DNA of 64,000 nt, from NCBI RefSeq assembly GCF_027257975.1, contig NZ_JANZKX010000008.1, positions 1-64,000 of the forward strand. Direction: 5' to 3'. Shown here in pieces: positions 7,861-16,918 of the stretch. Position numbers and translations under genes: made by a program. Below the pieces are notes generated by a model. The model was not told where the DNA came from. It ran no database searches and saw nothing but the letters and a program-made list of their open reading frames with translations. The DNA is from Pelomonas sp. BJYL3 (lineage in GTDB: Bacteria > Pseudomonadota > Gammaproteobacteria > Burkholderiales > Burkholderiaceae_C). Within the stretch, counting starts at the first letter, position 1. Each line of letters begins with the position of its first letter.

Positions 7861-8528
7861 CAGCTTCCTTGGTCGAGCAGCATCTGACGCAGCAGGGGCA
7901 CGGTCACGGCCCGCTTGTTGGCCAGGGCGAATTCATCCAGCCTGTCCAGCAGGCCCATGAGGTGCTTGAGGTCACGGGCGAAACGGCTCAGAACATAGTC
8001 CATGACCTCGTCGCTGAGCACGATGCCCCTGCGGTCGGCTTCGCGGCGCAGGGCCGCGCGCATCTCGCCTTCAGGCAAGGGCTGGAGGGCGTAGGTCGGG
8101 CCCCAGCCCAGGCGGGTGCGCAGGTCCTCGCGCAGTTCGAGGTCGATGGGTGGCGCCACGCCGGTGGACACCACGGCCAGGCCCAGGGTGGCCGCCTCGA
8201 CGAAGAGCGTGAAGGCGGCGTGCTGCTGACCGGGGTCGAAGCGGTCGCAGTCGTCCAGCAGCAGCAGGCTGGGGTGGGCGGGCAGCTCCCAGGGCAGCGG
8301 CGTCTCGGCGTCGTACCAGCCCACCTGGGCGCCGGCCGCCTGCCAGGACTGGGCCAGGGCGCGCAGCACATGGGTCTTGCCACAGCCCGCCCGCCCCCAC
8401 AGGAACACGGGCGGCTCGCCCGGGCGCAGGGACAGCAGATGTGCCAGAGCCGCCTCGTTGGCGCCGGGCAGGAGGTTGTCGAAGGAGTAATGCGGCTCGG
8501 GACCGAGCGCCAGCGGGATCTGCTTCAA
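7860..8528 (-). CDS. hda: DnaA regulatory inactivator Hda-like AAA+ protein
   Basis: Hda binds the DNA sliding clamp and stimulates ATP hydrolysis by DnaA, ending initiation competence. The 222-residue protein has Walker A GRAGCGKTH (residues 45-53), Walker B LLLLDDCDR, a sensor-type arginine region and a C-terminal helical lid. The N-terminus KQIPLAL resembles the clamp-binding motif QL(S/P)LPL, which argues that the protein begins there. The only initiation codon in place is TTG at 8528, forming a TTGA overlap with the stop of the upstream permease gene. A rare TTG start may keep Hda scarce. Confidence 0.88.
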   Translation of the reverse strand: MKQIPLALGPEPHYSFDNLLPGANEAALAHLLSLRPGEPPVFLWGRAGCGKTHVLRALAQSWQAAGAQVGWYDAETPLPWELPAHPSLLLLDDCDRFDPGQQHAAFTLFVEAATLGLAVVSTGVAPPIDLELREDLRTRLGWGPTYALQPLPEGEMRAALRREADRRGIVLSDEVMDYVLSRFARDLKHLMGLLDRLDEFALANKRAVTVPLLRQMLLDQGS

Positions 8529-9595
8529 GAACGGGGACTCTGGTACAGGGCGCTGGACAGGTAGGCCTCGCGCAGGCGGCGCGCGGCAACCACCCCCAGG
8601 GCGGACACGGGCAAGGCGATCAGCACGCCGACAAAGCCGAACAGATGGCCGAAGGCCAGCAGGGCGAAGATGACCATCAGGGGCGACAGGCCGATGCGTT
8701 CGCCCACCAGGCGGGGCGTCAGCACGAAGCTCTCCAGCACCTGGCCGAGGCTGAACACCACGGCAACGGCCAGCAGGCCATAGAGGTTGGCGAACTGCAG
8801 CAGGGCCGCCATCACCGCCAGCAGCAGGCCCAGACCGAAGCCCAGGTAGGGAATGAAGACGGCCAGGCCGGTGAAGATGCCCACCGGCAGCGCCAGATCG
8901 AAGCCCGCCAGCAGCAGGGCCAGGCTGTAGTAGACGGCCAGCAGCAGCATCACCAGCAGCTGGCCGCGCAGGTACTGGCCCAGCATGCTGTCGCATTCCT
9001 TCAGGAAATGGCCCACGGGCGGGCGCAGTCGCGGCGGCACCAGGCCCCAGGCCCGGCCGAGCAGGCTGTGCCAGTCATGCAGCAGGTAGAACAGCACCAC
9101 CGGCAGCAGCACGGCATTGCCCACGATGGCCAGCACGAAGCTGCCGCCGATGCGCGCCGAGCTCAGGGCCGTGGCCAGCCAGTCTTCCAGGTTGGCATCG
9201 AGGTACTTGAGCACGAAGGCCTTGATGCTGGCGGTGTCCAGGGCCACGTTCACGCCGTGCTGGGCCAGCCAGGGCGAGACGTGCTTGTTCAGGGCATTGG
9301 CCAGCACGGGGATCTGCTCACGCAGCTGGGGCAGCTCCCGGCTGAGGATGGGCAGCAGGAGCAGGAAGAGCGACAGCAGGGCGATGCCCGCGCCCAGCTC
9401 CACCAGGACCACCGCCAGCAGCCGGGGCACGCGGCGCCGCGTGAGCGCATCCACCGCGGGGCTCAGGGCGTAGGCCAGGATGCCGGCCGCCAGGAACGGT
9501 GCCAGCACCGGCGAGAGCAGCCACACCAGCCCCAGGCTCAGCAGGGCCAGGGCCGTCCAGGCCAGCGCGTAGCGTTGGGTCTTGCTCAGGGTCAT
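8525..9595 (-). CDS. AI-2E family transporter (PerM/YdiK type)
   Basis: A 356-residue integral membrane protein with paired N-terminal hydrophobic helices, a central soluble stretch with amphipathic helices (about residues 80-140), and a C-terminal block of helices containing FIPYLGFGLG, typical of the family. Members export small molecules or ions; the AI-2 name comes from E. coli TqsA and does not establish the substrate here. The gene is first in the group leading to hda, HAD, pcnB and folK, and a promoter is expected in 9596-9734. Confidence 0.85.
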   Translation of the reverse strand: MTLSKTQRYALAWTALALLSLGLVWLLSPVLAPFLAAGILAYALSPAVDALTRRRVPRLLAVVLVELGAGIALLSLFLLLLPILSRELPQLREQIPVLANALNKHVSPWLAQHGVNVALDTASIKAFVLKYLDANLEDWLATALSSARIGGSFVLAIVGNAVLLPVVLFYLLHDWHSLLGRAWGLVPPRLRPPVGHFLKECDSMLGQYLRGQLLVMLLLAVYYSLALLLAGFDLALPVGIFTGLAVFIPYLGFGLGLLLAVMAALLQFANLYGLLAVAVVFSLGQVLESFVLTPRLVGERIGLSPLMVIFALLAFGHLFGFVGVLIALPVSALGVVAARRLREAYLSSALYQSPRS

Positions 9596-9734
9596 GCAGA
9601 TGTGTTGCGGATGAAGGCCGTCAGCCGGCGGGGGGCATTGTGCGCAGCCGGCAGGGCCGCGTCAGGCAGGGCCGGATTCTAGGGTCTGTTGCAGGGCCCC
9701 CACCCGGGTCCTGAGCGGGCGGGACACCCGGCGC

Positions 9735-10607
9735 TCAGTGAAGCAGGCGCCCGCCCGGCGAGTGGCGCAGCTGCTCCAGCCGCTCACGGGCCTGCTGGGC
9801 CAGCTCCATGGGGGGATGCAGGCTCAGCAGCTGCTCGTAGTCCGCCACGGCCTCGGGCCATTGCATCAGGCGCTCCAGGGTGTGGGCGCGGTCCAGCAGC
9901 TCCTCGGCATCTCCCGGCAACAGGATCAGCAGCCGGTGCTGGACCTGCAGCAGCAAGGCCCAGGCCGCCGCACGCCGGTGGATTTCCTTGAGATTGCGCA
10001 GCATGCGTGCCAGCCACTGGCGCGGGTTGCAGGGCTGCAGGAAGAGCTCCAGGGGCAGGTCCGCAGGGTCGCTGACGCCCGCCCGCTCGCGCAGGGGGTG
10101 CAGCAGCTCCTCGAGGGCGTCGCGGGAGAGGGAGCGGCCGTGAAAGACGTCCATCACCACTTCGCCGGCCGGCAGCTTCAGGCAGACCAGGAAATGCCCC
10201 GGGAAGGAGATGCCACGGGCGCGCAGGCCCAGCTGCAGGGCCAGCTCGGCATACAGCAGGCTCAGGCTGATGGGGATGCCGCGCCGGGTCTTCAGCACCT
10301 CGTGCAGGTAGGAGTTGCCGGAGGCGTAGTAGTCATTGACATTGCCGGCGAAGCCCTGCTCCTGGAAGAAGAACTGGTTCAGCAGGCGCAGGCGCTGGCT
10401 GGCCACGGCATCTGCCGGCACCCGGCGCTTGAGCCGCAGCGCCAGCTCGTCAACATCCGCCAGCAGCTGCTGCACGTCCAGCTGCGGCCATTCGTCCTGG
10501 GCCAGCGTGGCGGCGGCCTCCAGGAGGTTCAGGCTGTCGTCCTCGGCCACCAGGCGGGCGAAATAGTCCAGCGGGTCCACCGCGGCCAGGTCCAGATAGG
10601 CAGTCAT
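9735..10607 (-). CDS. SirB1-family protein with transglutaminase-like and TPR regions
   Basis: A 290-residue cytoplasmic protein. The N-terminal half has the SirB1 pattern NDYYASGNSYLHEVLKTRRG followed by PISLSLLYAELA and a PGHFLV segment, related to the transglutaminase-like fold but without a clear catalytic Cys. The C-terminal third is TPR-like (LERLMQWPEAVADYEQLL). The exact role of SirB1 proteins is unsettled. The ATG at 10607 is preferred over a GTG five codons upstream; the gene follows murJ by 18 bases and is probably co-transcribed with it. Confidence 0.85.
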   Translation of the reverse strand: MTAYLDLAAVDPLDYFARLVAEDDSLNLLEAAATLAQDEWPQLDVQQLLADVDELALRLKRRVPADAVASQRLRLLNQFFFQEQGFAGNVNDYYASGNSYLHEVLKTRRGIPISLSLLYAELALQLGLRARGISFPGHFLVCLKLPAGEVVMDVFHGRSLSRDALEELLHPLRERAGVSDPADLPLELFLQPCNPRQWLARMLRNLKEIHRRAAAWALLLQVQHRLLILLPGDAEELLDRAHTLERLMQWPEAVADYEQLLSLHPPMELAQQARERLEQLRHSPGGRLLH

Positions 10608-10625
10608 GGGCACATCATCCACGCC

Positions 10626-12188
10626 TCAGTGGCGGCGCGCAAATTCACGCAGCTTCAGCCCTGACAACAGCAGGACCGCGAAATAGACCAGGGCCGACCC
10701 GGCCAGGCTCAGAGCCATCCAGGCCGCGCGCTGCATCTCGTGCCGCCCCAGGGCGACCCAGTCCAGCGCCTGACCCAGCCACCACTGCAGCCCCCCCATG
10801 GCCAGGCAGGCCAGCAGCACGCGCGCCATGAAGGCCACCCAGCCCGGCGCCGGGGTGTAGGCCCCACGCTGGCGCAGGCCCCGCAGCAGCACGGCCGCGT
10901 TGACCAGGGCCCCCAGGCCGATGGACAGCGCCAGCCCGGCCACGCCGATGGTCGGCACAAGGACGAGGTTGAACACCTGGGTCAGCAGCAGCACGCCGAT
11001 GGCGATGCGCGCCGGCGTGGCGCTGTCCTGGCGGGCATAGAACCCCGGCGCCAGCACCTTGATGGCTACCAGGCCCAGCAGGCCGACGCCCCAGCCCATG
11101 ACGGCCTGCGCGGTGCGCGTCACGTCGACGTCGTGGAAGGCGCCGCGGTGGTAGAGCGTTGCCACCAGGGGCTCGGCAAAGACCAGCAGGGCCACGGCGC
11201 AAGGCAGGGCCAGCAGCATCACCATGCGCAGGCCCCAGTCCAGCAGGGCCGAGTAGCGCTCGCCCTCCTCGCTGGCCTGCGCCGCGGCCAGCTGCGGCGT
11301 CAGCACCGCACTCAGGGCCACGCCCAGCAGGCCGATGGGGAATTCCATCAGGCGGTCCGCGTAGTTGAGCCAGGAGGTCGCGCCATCGGCGATATGGGTG
11401 GAGATCTGGGTATTGATCAGCAGTGAGACCTGGGACACGCCCACGCCCAGCAGGGCCGGGCCCATCTGCTTGAGGATCTGCATCACGCCGCCATGGCGCC
11501 GGGCTCGCTGCAGGGCCGCCCAGCTCAGCCCGATGTGCGGCAGCATGCCGATGCGGCGCAGCGCCGGCACCTGCACGGCCAGCTGCAGCACGCCACCCAT
11601 CATCACCCCCAGGGCCATGGCATAGATGCCCGGATAGCCCCAGGCCGGCAGCCGCTTGGCCAGCAGCACGCCTGCGACGATGCAGCTGAGGTTCAGCAGC
11701 ACCGGCGTGACGGCCGGCACCATGAAGCGTTTCCAGGTGTTGAGCACGCCGGCCGACAGCGCCACCAGGGACATGCAGCCGATGTAGGGAAAGGTCCAGC
11801 GCGTCATCACCACGGCGGCCTCATGCCCCTCCTTCGACATGCCCGAGCCCAGGGCCCAGACCAGCAGCGGCGCCCCCACCACGCCCAGTACGCAGGTGGC
11901 CAGCAGGGCCCAGGTGAGCACCGTGGCCACGGCATCCACCAGCTCGCGGGTGGCTTCATCCCCGTGCTTGGCGCGCGTGGCGGCCAGGGCAGGCACGAAG
12001 GCCTGGGAGAAGGCCCCTTCCGCAAACAGGCGGCGCAGCAGATTGGGAATGCGGAAGGACACCAGGAAGGCGTCGGTCATGGCATTCGCGCCGAACAGGC
12101 CTGCCACCATCTGCTCCCGCACAAGCCCCGTCACGCGGGAGGCCAGGGTCAGCACGGAAATCAGGGACGCGGAACGCAGCAGGCTCAT
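10626..12188 (-). CDS. murJ: Lipid II flippase MurJ
   Basis: MurJ moves lipid II across the inner membrane for peptidoglycan synthesis. The 520-residue length and 14 predicted membrane segments fit the MOP-superfamily family. Typical features are the N-terminal ISVLTLASRVTGLVRE, the AMTDAFLVSFRIPNLLRRLFAEGAF region (Arg residues that contact lipid II) and AFVPALAATR. The ATG at 12188 gives the canonical MSLLRSASLIS start; longer frames upstream look non-coding. It is divergent from rpsT, a conserved arrangement in Burkholderiales. Confidence 0.95.
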   Translation of the reverse strand: MSLLRSASLISVLTLASRVTGLVREQMVAGLFGANAMTDAFLVSFRIPNLLRRLFAEGAFSQAFVPALAATRAKHGDEATRELVDAVATVLTWALLATCVLGVVGAPLLVWALGSGMSKEGHEAAVVMTRWTFPYIGCMSLVALSAGVLNTWKRFMVPAVTPVLLNLSCIVAGVLLAKRLPAWGYPGIYAMALGVMMGGVLQLAVQVPALRRIGMLPHIGLSWAALQRARRHGGVMQILKQMGPALLGVGVSQVSLLINTQISTHIADGATSWLNYADRLMEFPIGLLGVALSAVLTPQLAAAQASEEGERYSALLDWGLRMVMLLALPCAVALLVFAEPLVATLYHRGAFHDVDVTRTAQAVMGWGVGLLGLVAIKVLAPGFYARQDSATPARIAIGVLLLTQVFNLVLVPTIGVAGLALSIGLGALVNAAVLLRGLRQRGAYTPAPGWVAFMARVLLACLAMGGLQWWLGQALDWVALGRHEMQRAAWMALSLAGSALVYFAVLLLSGLKLREFARRH

Positions 12189-12390
12189 CGGGAATATCGT
12201 CTTTCTTGTCTCGGGACGCCTGGCCGGCGCGGCCAGGTCCCAACCCTCCTGGGAGACAGGCCGGGCGGGACCATGCAGGTGGCCGGCGATTATGAGCGAA
12301 GGCCTTGGACTAGAATCCGGCCCCTTCTTCCCGTTTTCTCCGCGAGAGGACCGAATTTGCATGTCGGGCCTATGAAACTCCAATTGCAAG

Positions 12391-12399
12391 TGCTATACT
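12391..12399 (+). promoter_or_regulatory. Extended -10 promoter of rpsT
   Basis: TGCTATACT combines a TATACT -10 box (12394-12399) with the upstream TG of an extended -10. No good -35 is seen at the expected distance, as is usual for this class. Transcription would start near 12406, leaving a leader of about 28 bases before the rpsT ATG. Confidence 0.6.
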
Positions 12400-12433
12400 C
12401 GCGGTCTTTGCACCAACTGGATTAACAAAGAAC

Positions 12434-12730
12434 ATGGCAAGCTCTTCCAAAGCCAAGAAGAAAACCGTCCGTTTGGCATCGGGCCGCAAGCGCGCTCGCC
12501 AGGACGTCAAGCTGAACGCCGCCAACACGGCTCTGCGCTCCAAATTCCGCACGGTCATCAAGAACGTGCAAAAGGCCGTGGTCGCTGGCGACAAGACCAA
12601 GGCTGCTGAACTGTTCAAGACTGCCCAGGCCGTGATCGATTCGGTCGCCGACAAGGGCATCTTCCACAAGAACAAGGCTGCTCGCCACAAGAGCCGCCTG
12701 TCCGCCAAGATCAAGGCCCTGGCTGCCTGA
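12434..12730 (+). CDS. rpsT: 30S ribosomal protein S20
   Basis: A 98-residue, lysine/arginine-rich protein with the S20 pattern: N-terminal [10 protein letters not shown], central [16 protein letters not shown], and C-terminal [15 protein letters not shown]. It binds 16S rRNA early in small-subunit assembly. It has its own extended -10 promoter and rho-independent terminator, so it is transcribed alone. Codon choice (AAG for Lys, CGC for Arg) fits a highly expressed gene. Confidence 0.98.
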   Translation: MASSSKAKKKTVRLASGRKRARQDVKLNAANTALRSKFRTVIKNVQKAVVAGDKTKAAELFKTAQAVIDSVADKGIFHKNKAARHKSRLSAKIKALAA

Positions 12731-12756
12731 AACACCAGTCCTGGTGCAAAGAACTG

Positions 12757-12784
12757 AAAGGCCCGCCTCTGGCGGGCCTTTTTC
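12757..12784 (+). terminator. Rho-independent terminator after rpsT
   Basis: The arms AAGGCCCGCC and GGCGGGCCTT pair perfectly around a TCT loop and run into a T-tract. The hairpin begins about 27 bases after the rpsT stop. Confidence 0.9.
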
Positions 12785-12876
12785 ATGGCGCCCGAGCTGG
12801 GCCGCCCGTCTTCTTTGCACGAGAGGGACGGCACCCGGCCTGCAGGCGGCCCTGGAGCCCAGGCCTCAAGCCGGGT

Positions 12877-13719
12877 TCAGGCCAGGTGCAGCGGCACCGT
12901 CTCCAGGTCCATGGGCTGCGTGCTCGGGCCGCTCATCAGCTCGCGCTTGGCCAGCCAGTCGCCCACGGCGCGCACCACCCAGTCCGGATCATCCAGCGGG
13001 ATGTCGTGGCCGGCCCGGGTGTGCATGCGCAGGGGCAGACCCCAGCCCCGGCTCACCGCCTGGGAGCAGCGCCAGTCCACCAGCATGTCACCCTGCCCGC
13101 ACAGCAGCAGCATGGGGACCCGCGGCCGCGCCCGGCTGGCCCGGTAGTTCATCGCCGCCCACAGCTGGCGCAGCACATTGAGGCCGCTGACCGGATGCTG
13201 CCGGTGCAGCTTCACCCAGGCGTCCAGCACCTCCTCGGAGTGACTCATCAGCTGAGAGGTCAGCTGCAGCACATGGCGCTCACGCCAGCGCGCCGCGAAG
13301 CGCGCCAGGCTCATGGCGACCAGCGTGAGGTAGTTCGTGGGGCGCAGCCGCCTGAAGAAGGGGCTGAAGGGCTTCATGCTCGTACTCACCAGCACGGCGG
13401 CGGCCAGCTCCGCGGGGTAGCGCTGGGCCCACTCGGCCGCCACCATGCCGCCCAGGCTCAGGGCCAGCACATGGACTGGCCCCTCCACGCCAGCCTGGCG
13501 CAGTTGTGCGCGCAGATCCTCCACCATCTCGCCGATGTCGGTGGGGCTTCTTTCTCGGCAGCGGTTGCCATTGCCGGCCAGATCCAGCGTCAGCACGCGG
13601 ACCGAGCCTTGCGTGGCCTGCAGGCCCCGCGCCATCTGCAAGGGGAAGCTCCCCCAGTGGCCGGACTCGCGCGTCAGGCCACGCAGCAGCACCCAGGTCG
13701 CCGTCTGCGCTTCACTCAT
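12877..13719 (-). CDS. Alpha/beta-fold hydrolase
   Basis: A 280-residue cytoplasmic protein. The oxyanion region is LLRGLTRESGHW, the nucleophile elbow is ALSLGGM (a G-x-S-x-G variant with Ala first), the acid Asp probably lies in LLLCGQGDMLV, and the catalytic His is in RAGHDIPLDDP. The order and spacing fit a complete alpha/beta hydrolase such as an esterase or lipase-type enzyme. It shares a 4-base overlap with the peptidase gene upstream (13716-14798) and so is translationally coupled to it. The substrate is unknown. Confidence 0.82.
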   Translation of the reverse strand: MSEAQTATWVLLRGLTRESGHWGSFPLQMARGLQATQGSVRVLTLDLAGNGNRCRERSPTDIGEMVEDLRAQLRQAGVEGPVHVLALSLGGMVAAEWAQRYPAELAAAVLVSTSMKPFSPFFRRLRPTNYLTLVAMSLARFAARWRERHVLQLTSQLMSHSEEVLDAWVKLHRQHPVSGLNVLRQLWAAMNYRASRARPRVPMLLLCGQGDMLVDWRCSQAVSRGWGLPLRMHTRAGHDIPLDDPDWVVRAVGDWLAKRELMSGPSTQPMDLETVPLHLA

Positions 13720-14798
13720 GCCCGCCCCCCGCGATACCAGCGATCCAGCGCCCGCTCGCGGGCCCGCTCCCGCCCGGCGCCAGTCGGCAGCCAGCGCGGC
13801 AGACTGAAGGCGGCCCTGGCGCAGAAATCCAGCCAGCCCAGGTGGCGGCGCAGCACCCGCTGCTGGCGATGGCTCACCTTGGGGTTGAAGATGCCGTCCC
13901 GGGAGAAGAGCTGGCGGGGGTTCTTCTTGACCCAGATCCAGGAGCCCATCTCCAGGGTCAGCGGTAGAAAAACGCGGTCGGGCCGGTCAGGCATTTGGCA
14001 GGATTCCAGATACAGGTAATCCCACAGGTCCCCATGCGTCAGGTATTGCCGGCTCTGCGGCTCGAACACATAGCGGTGCTGGGCGTGGGTCTGGTCCAGC
14101 AATTCACTGAGCGCCAGCATCTCCGGCAGATGCATGATCGGCCTTGTGCTACAAGCGAACGGAAACCAGATTCTGTCATCGAGGCCGAAGCCGGAATGGC
14201 AGTCGATGGACAAGGCGGCGCGATGGCGCAACAGTTCTTCACAGACCACCTGACAAAGGGCTTGCGCTTCCGGCTGCATCTTGGCACCTGCCCTGCCCCG
14301 GTACCAGGGCAGGTTCGCGCTGAGGCGCTGCCCCCCGACCAGAAAAGGCACCGGGCGTTCCGCCTCCACGGGCGCGTTGCGCATCAGGTCCACCCCCGCC
14401 GGATTGGCGCGCGTGCCCAGCAGCAGGCCGCCCGGATTCACCAGGGGCATGAAGACCATGCGCAGGCCCTGCAGTTGCTGGTGCAGCAGTTCGTCCCAGC
14501 GCAGCCGGGCGACCAGGCTGGCCAGATAGGACAGCACCACCTGGCTGCCGATGCGCTCCAGCCCGTGCACCCCACCGAAGAAGCCGATGGCCGGCACCTC
14601 CGGCGCGCGGCTGCCCAGGCTCAGCACCGGCACGGGCAGCGACTGCCCGGCCACCTCCACCACGGCCACGTCACGGCGCTCCAGGAGGCCGCGGGACTGC
14701 GATTGCAGCCGGTCCAGCAGGGTGAGTGATTCCAGCAAGGGTGTCGGGCGACGGACGTGCAGCAGACCTGCGGATGCCGGCGCGCCGCCCGGTGGCAT
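13716..14798 (-). CDS. M14-family zinc carboxypeptidase-like protein
   Basis: A 360-residue protein with metallocarboxypeptidase landmarks in order: GGVHGLERIG (zinc ligands His and Glu of HxxE), LVNPGG, an Asn-Arg substrate-contact region, SIDCHSGFG (third zinc His) and LEMGSW with the likely catalytic Glu. These match the M14 group that trims peptides or peptidoglycan fragments. The ATG at 14798 is preferred, since the 26 residues added by a start at 14876 do not look like a proper signal. Without a signal the enzyme is cytoplasmic. Confidence 0.8.
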   Translation of the reverse strand: MPPGGAPASAGLLHVRRPTPLLESLTLLDRLQSQSRGLLERRDVAVVEVAGQSLPVPVLSLGSRAPEVPAIGFFGGVHGLERIGSQVVLSYLASLVARLRWDELLHQQLQGLRMVFMPLVNPGGLLLGTRANPAGVDLMRNAPVEAERPVPFLVGGQRLSANLPWYRGRAGAKMQPEAQALCQVVCEELLRHRAALSIDCHSGFGLDDRIWFPFACSTRPIMHLPEMLALSELLDQTHAQHRYVFEPQSRQYLTHGDLWDYLYLESCQMPDRPDRVFLPLTLEMGSWIWVKKNPRQLFSRDGIFNPKVSHRQQRVLRRHLGWLDFCARAAFSLPRWLPTGAGRERARERALDRWYRGGRA

Positions 14799-14965
14799 CG
14801 CGGCGGTGACCTCGGCCAAGGCAGGCAGGACAAGCCGGCAGCATAGCCAGCGGCAGCGGTGCCCGCCATGCGCCAAACGGCCCAGGACGCTGCCACCTGG
14901 CCGTCATGCCCCTGGACTAGGCTGCGGGCATATCCCCGGAAGACACCCCTGAAGACACCCTCGAG

Positions 14966-15106
14966 ATGCAACGCCCGATGGACAACGCCCTGCACAAGCC
15001 CTCCCTGCGACTCGGGCAGCGCCTGAGGGTCGCGACCTGCCTGCTCCTGTGGGGTGGCGCCGAATGCCTGGCGCTGTGGCGCACCCGGCGCCGGCGCCGC
15101 GGCTGA
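14966..15106 (+). CDS. Possible small membrane protein, 46 residues
   Basis: A short frame from ATG 14966 to TGA 15104-15106 lies in an otherwise empty 341-base gap. About nine of ten third positions are G or C, like the surrounding real genes, which argues for coding. The product has a hydrophilic start, one hydrophobic segment (VATCLLLWGGAECLALW) and an Arg-rich tail (RTRRRRRG). That layout suits a single-pass inner-membrane protein with a cytoplasmic C-terminus. The ribosome-binding site is weak. No family is recognised. Confidence 0.4.
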   Translation: MQRPMDNALHKPSLRLGQRLRVATCLLLWGGAECLALWRTRRRRRG

Positions 15107-15139
15107 TCGCAGGACGGTGGGACGTGGGGCGGGCGCCGC

Positions 15140-15466
15140 TCAGCGCTCGCCGCGCTCGGGCAGCAGGCAGGCCTCGGCGACCTGCAGGTGGTTGTCACGG
15201 GCGAAGTTCATGACGAAGTCCCAGGCCATGGGCTCGACCGACTTCAGCTCCTCGTTGACGATCACGCACTTGATGCCGTTGATCACCCGCGGCACGCAGT
15301 AGGGCGAATAGCCGATGTGCGCCCCGATACCCGCCTTCGCGCCCCCGGGACGGAAGCAGGACATGGCCCCCGCCAGCCGCTCCGCCCAGTCACTGGGACG
15401 GAAGGTGCGCCCTTCCAGGGTCACACCTTGGATGAACACTTCGCGGGGCTTGGGGACTTGGGTCAT
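15140..15466 (-). CDS. DUF3579 family protein
   Basis: A 108-residue soluble protein with the family pattern REVFIQGVTLEGRTFRPSDWAERL, a central GAKAGIGAHIGYSPYC and VEPMAWDFVMNFARDNHL near the end. Its function is unknown. In Burkholderiales this family often sits just upstream of, and divergent from, argD, as here. The ATG at 15466 is chosen because family members begin close to the TQVPKPRE stretch. Confidence 0.85.
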   Translation of the reverse strand: MTQVPKPREVFIQGVTLEGRTFRPSDWAERLAGAMSCFRPGGAKAGIGAHIGYSPYCVPRVINGIKCVIVNEELKSVEPMAWDFVMNFARDNHLQVAEACLLPERGER

Positions 15467-15706
15467 GGATGGAAACGGCGGCCGCCCGGACAACGGAATG
15501 AACGGCAAACCGCTATTGTGCCTTGGATGTGTTGCGCCGCAGCACGGGTGAGTTGCAAGGCTTCATTTTTTGCCCGGCACTTCTTGGCGAAAACCCTCGG
15601 CTGCCTGGGACGCAACCTTAGAATCATCGGCTCCCGGCCTGACGCTGGATTGACGCAGCACCAGGCCCGGAGCGCCCTTACCCCACCCATCCGACATGGA
15701 GAGTTG

Positions 15707-16918
15707 ATGAACGCCTCTGCGCCTTCCGTTCCGTCCGAACCGCATGTGATGCAAACCTATGGCCGCCTGCCGATCGCGCTGTCGCATGGCCAGGGTGTCT
15801 GGGTCTGGGACGTGAACGGGCGACGATACCTGGACGCGCTGGGCGGCATCGCGGTGAACACCCTGGGTCACGCACACCCCAAGCTGGTCCCTGCCCTGCA
15901 GGAGCAGATCGGCAAGATGATCCACTGCAGCAACTACTACCACGTGCCCCTGCAGGAGGAACTGGCCGCGAAGCTCGTGGAGCTCTCGGGCCTGACCAAC
16001 GCCTTCTTCTGCAACTCGGGCCTGGAAGCCAACGAGGCCGCGATCAAGATCGCCCGCAAGTTCGGCACCGACCGCGGCAACACCAATCCCGAGATCCTGG
16101 TCTTCGAGGGCGCCTTCCACGGCCGCTCGCTGGCCACGCTGTCTGCCACGGCCAATCCCAAGATCCACGCCGGCTTCGGTCCGCTGGTGCCAGGTTTTGT
16201 CCGTGTGCCGCTCAACGACATCGCTGCGGTCGAGCAGGCCCTGGACGCCCATCCCAACATCACCGCCATCTTCCTGGAGACCATCCAGGGCGAAGGCGGC
16301 GTGAAGCCGGCTCGCATCGAGTTCCTGCAGCAGCTGCGCGCCGTCTGCGACCGCCGCGACCTGCTGCTGATGCTGGACGAGGTGCAATGCGGCATCGGCC
16401 GCACGGGCAAGTGGTTCGCGCATCAGTGGGCCGGCATCCAGCCTGACGTCATGCCGCTGGCCAAGGGCCTGGGCTCGGGCGTGCCGGTGGGTGCGGTGGT
16501 CTGCGGCCCGCGCGCGGCCCGGGTCATGCAGCCGGGCAACCACGGCACCACCTTCGGCGGCAACCCGCTGGCCATGCGTGCCGGCGTGGAGACCCTGCGG
16601 CTGATGGTCGAGGAAGACCTGCTGGCCAATGCCGCCAAGGTCGGCGCCGAGCTCAAGGCCGCCCTGGAGCGCGAGCTGGCCGGCGTGGCCGGCGTGCGCG
16701 AGGTGCGCGGCCAGGGTCTGATGCTGGGCATCGAGCTTGACCGCCCCGCCGGCGCCCTGCTGGGCCGCTGCGCCGAAGCCGGCCTGATGATCAGCGTCAC
16801 CGCCGACCGCGTCATCCGCCTGGTGCCCGCCCTCATCCTTTCCAGCGACGAAGCCGCGCAGGTCGTGAGCCTGCTCGTGCCCGTGGTCAAGCAATTCCTC
16901 TCGGAGACCCAGGCATGA
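15707..16918 (+). CDS. argD: Acetylornithine/succinyldiaminopimelate aminotransferase
   Basis: A PLP-dependent class III aminotransferase of 403 residues converting N-acetylglutamate semialdehyde to N-acetylornithine in arginine synthesis. Motifs are the N-terminal GVWVWDVNGRRYLDALGGIAV, the cofactor-pocket CNSGLEANEAAIK, GRSLATLSAT, LDEVQCGIGRTG, and the Schiff-base lysine in PLAKGLGSGVP. GGAGAG lies just before the ATG at 15707. Its stop overlaps the argF start as ATGA, so the two are co-translated. Many such enzymes also serve the lysine pathway. Confidence 0.95.
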   Translation: MNASAPSVPSEPHVMQTYGRLPIALSHGQGVWVWDVNGRRYLDALGGIAVNTLGHAHPKLVPALQEQIGKMIHCSNYYHVPLQEELAAKLVELSGLTNAFFCNSGLEANEAAIKIARKFGTDRGNTNPEILVFEGAFHGRSLATLSATANPKIHAGFGPLVPGFVRVPLNDIAAVEQALDAHPNITAIFLETIQGEGGVKPARIEFLQQLRAVCDRRDLLLMLDEVQCGIGRTGKWFAHQWAGIQPDVMPLAKGLGSGVPVGAVVCGPRAARVMQPGNHGTTFGGNPLAMRAGVETLRLMVEEDLLANAAKVGAELKAALERELAGVAGVREVRGQGLMLGIELDRPAGALLGRCAEAGLMISVTADRVIRLVPALILSSDEAAQVVSLLVPVVKQFLSETQA

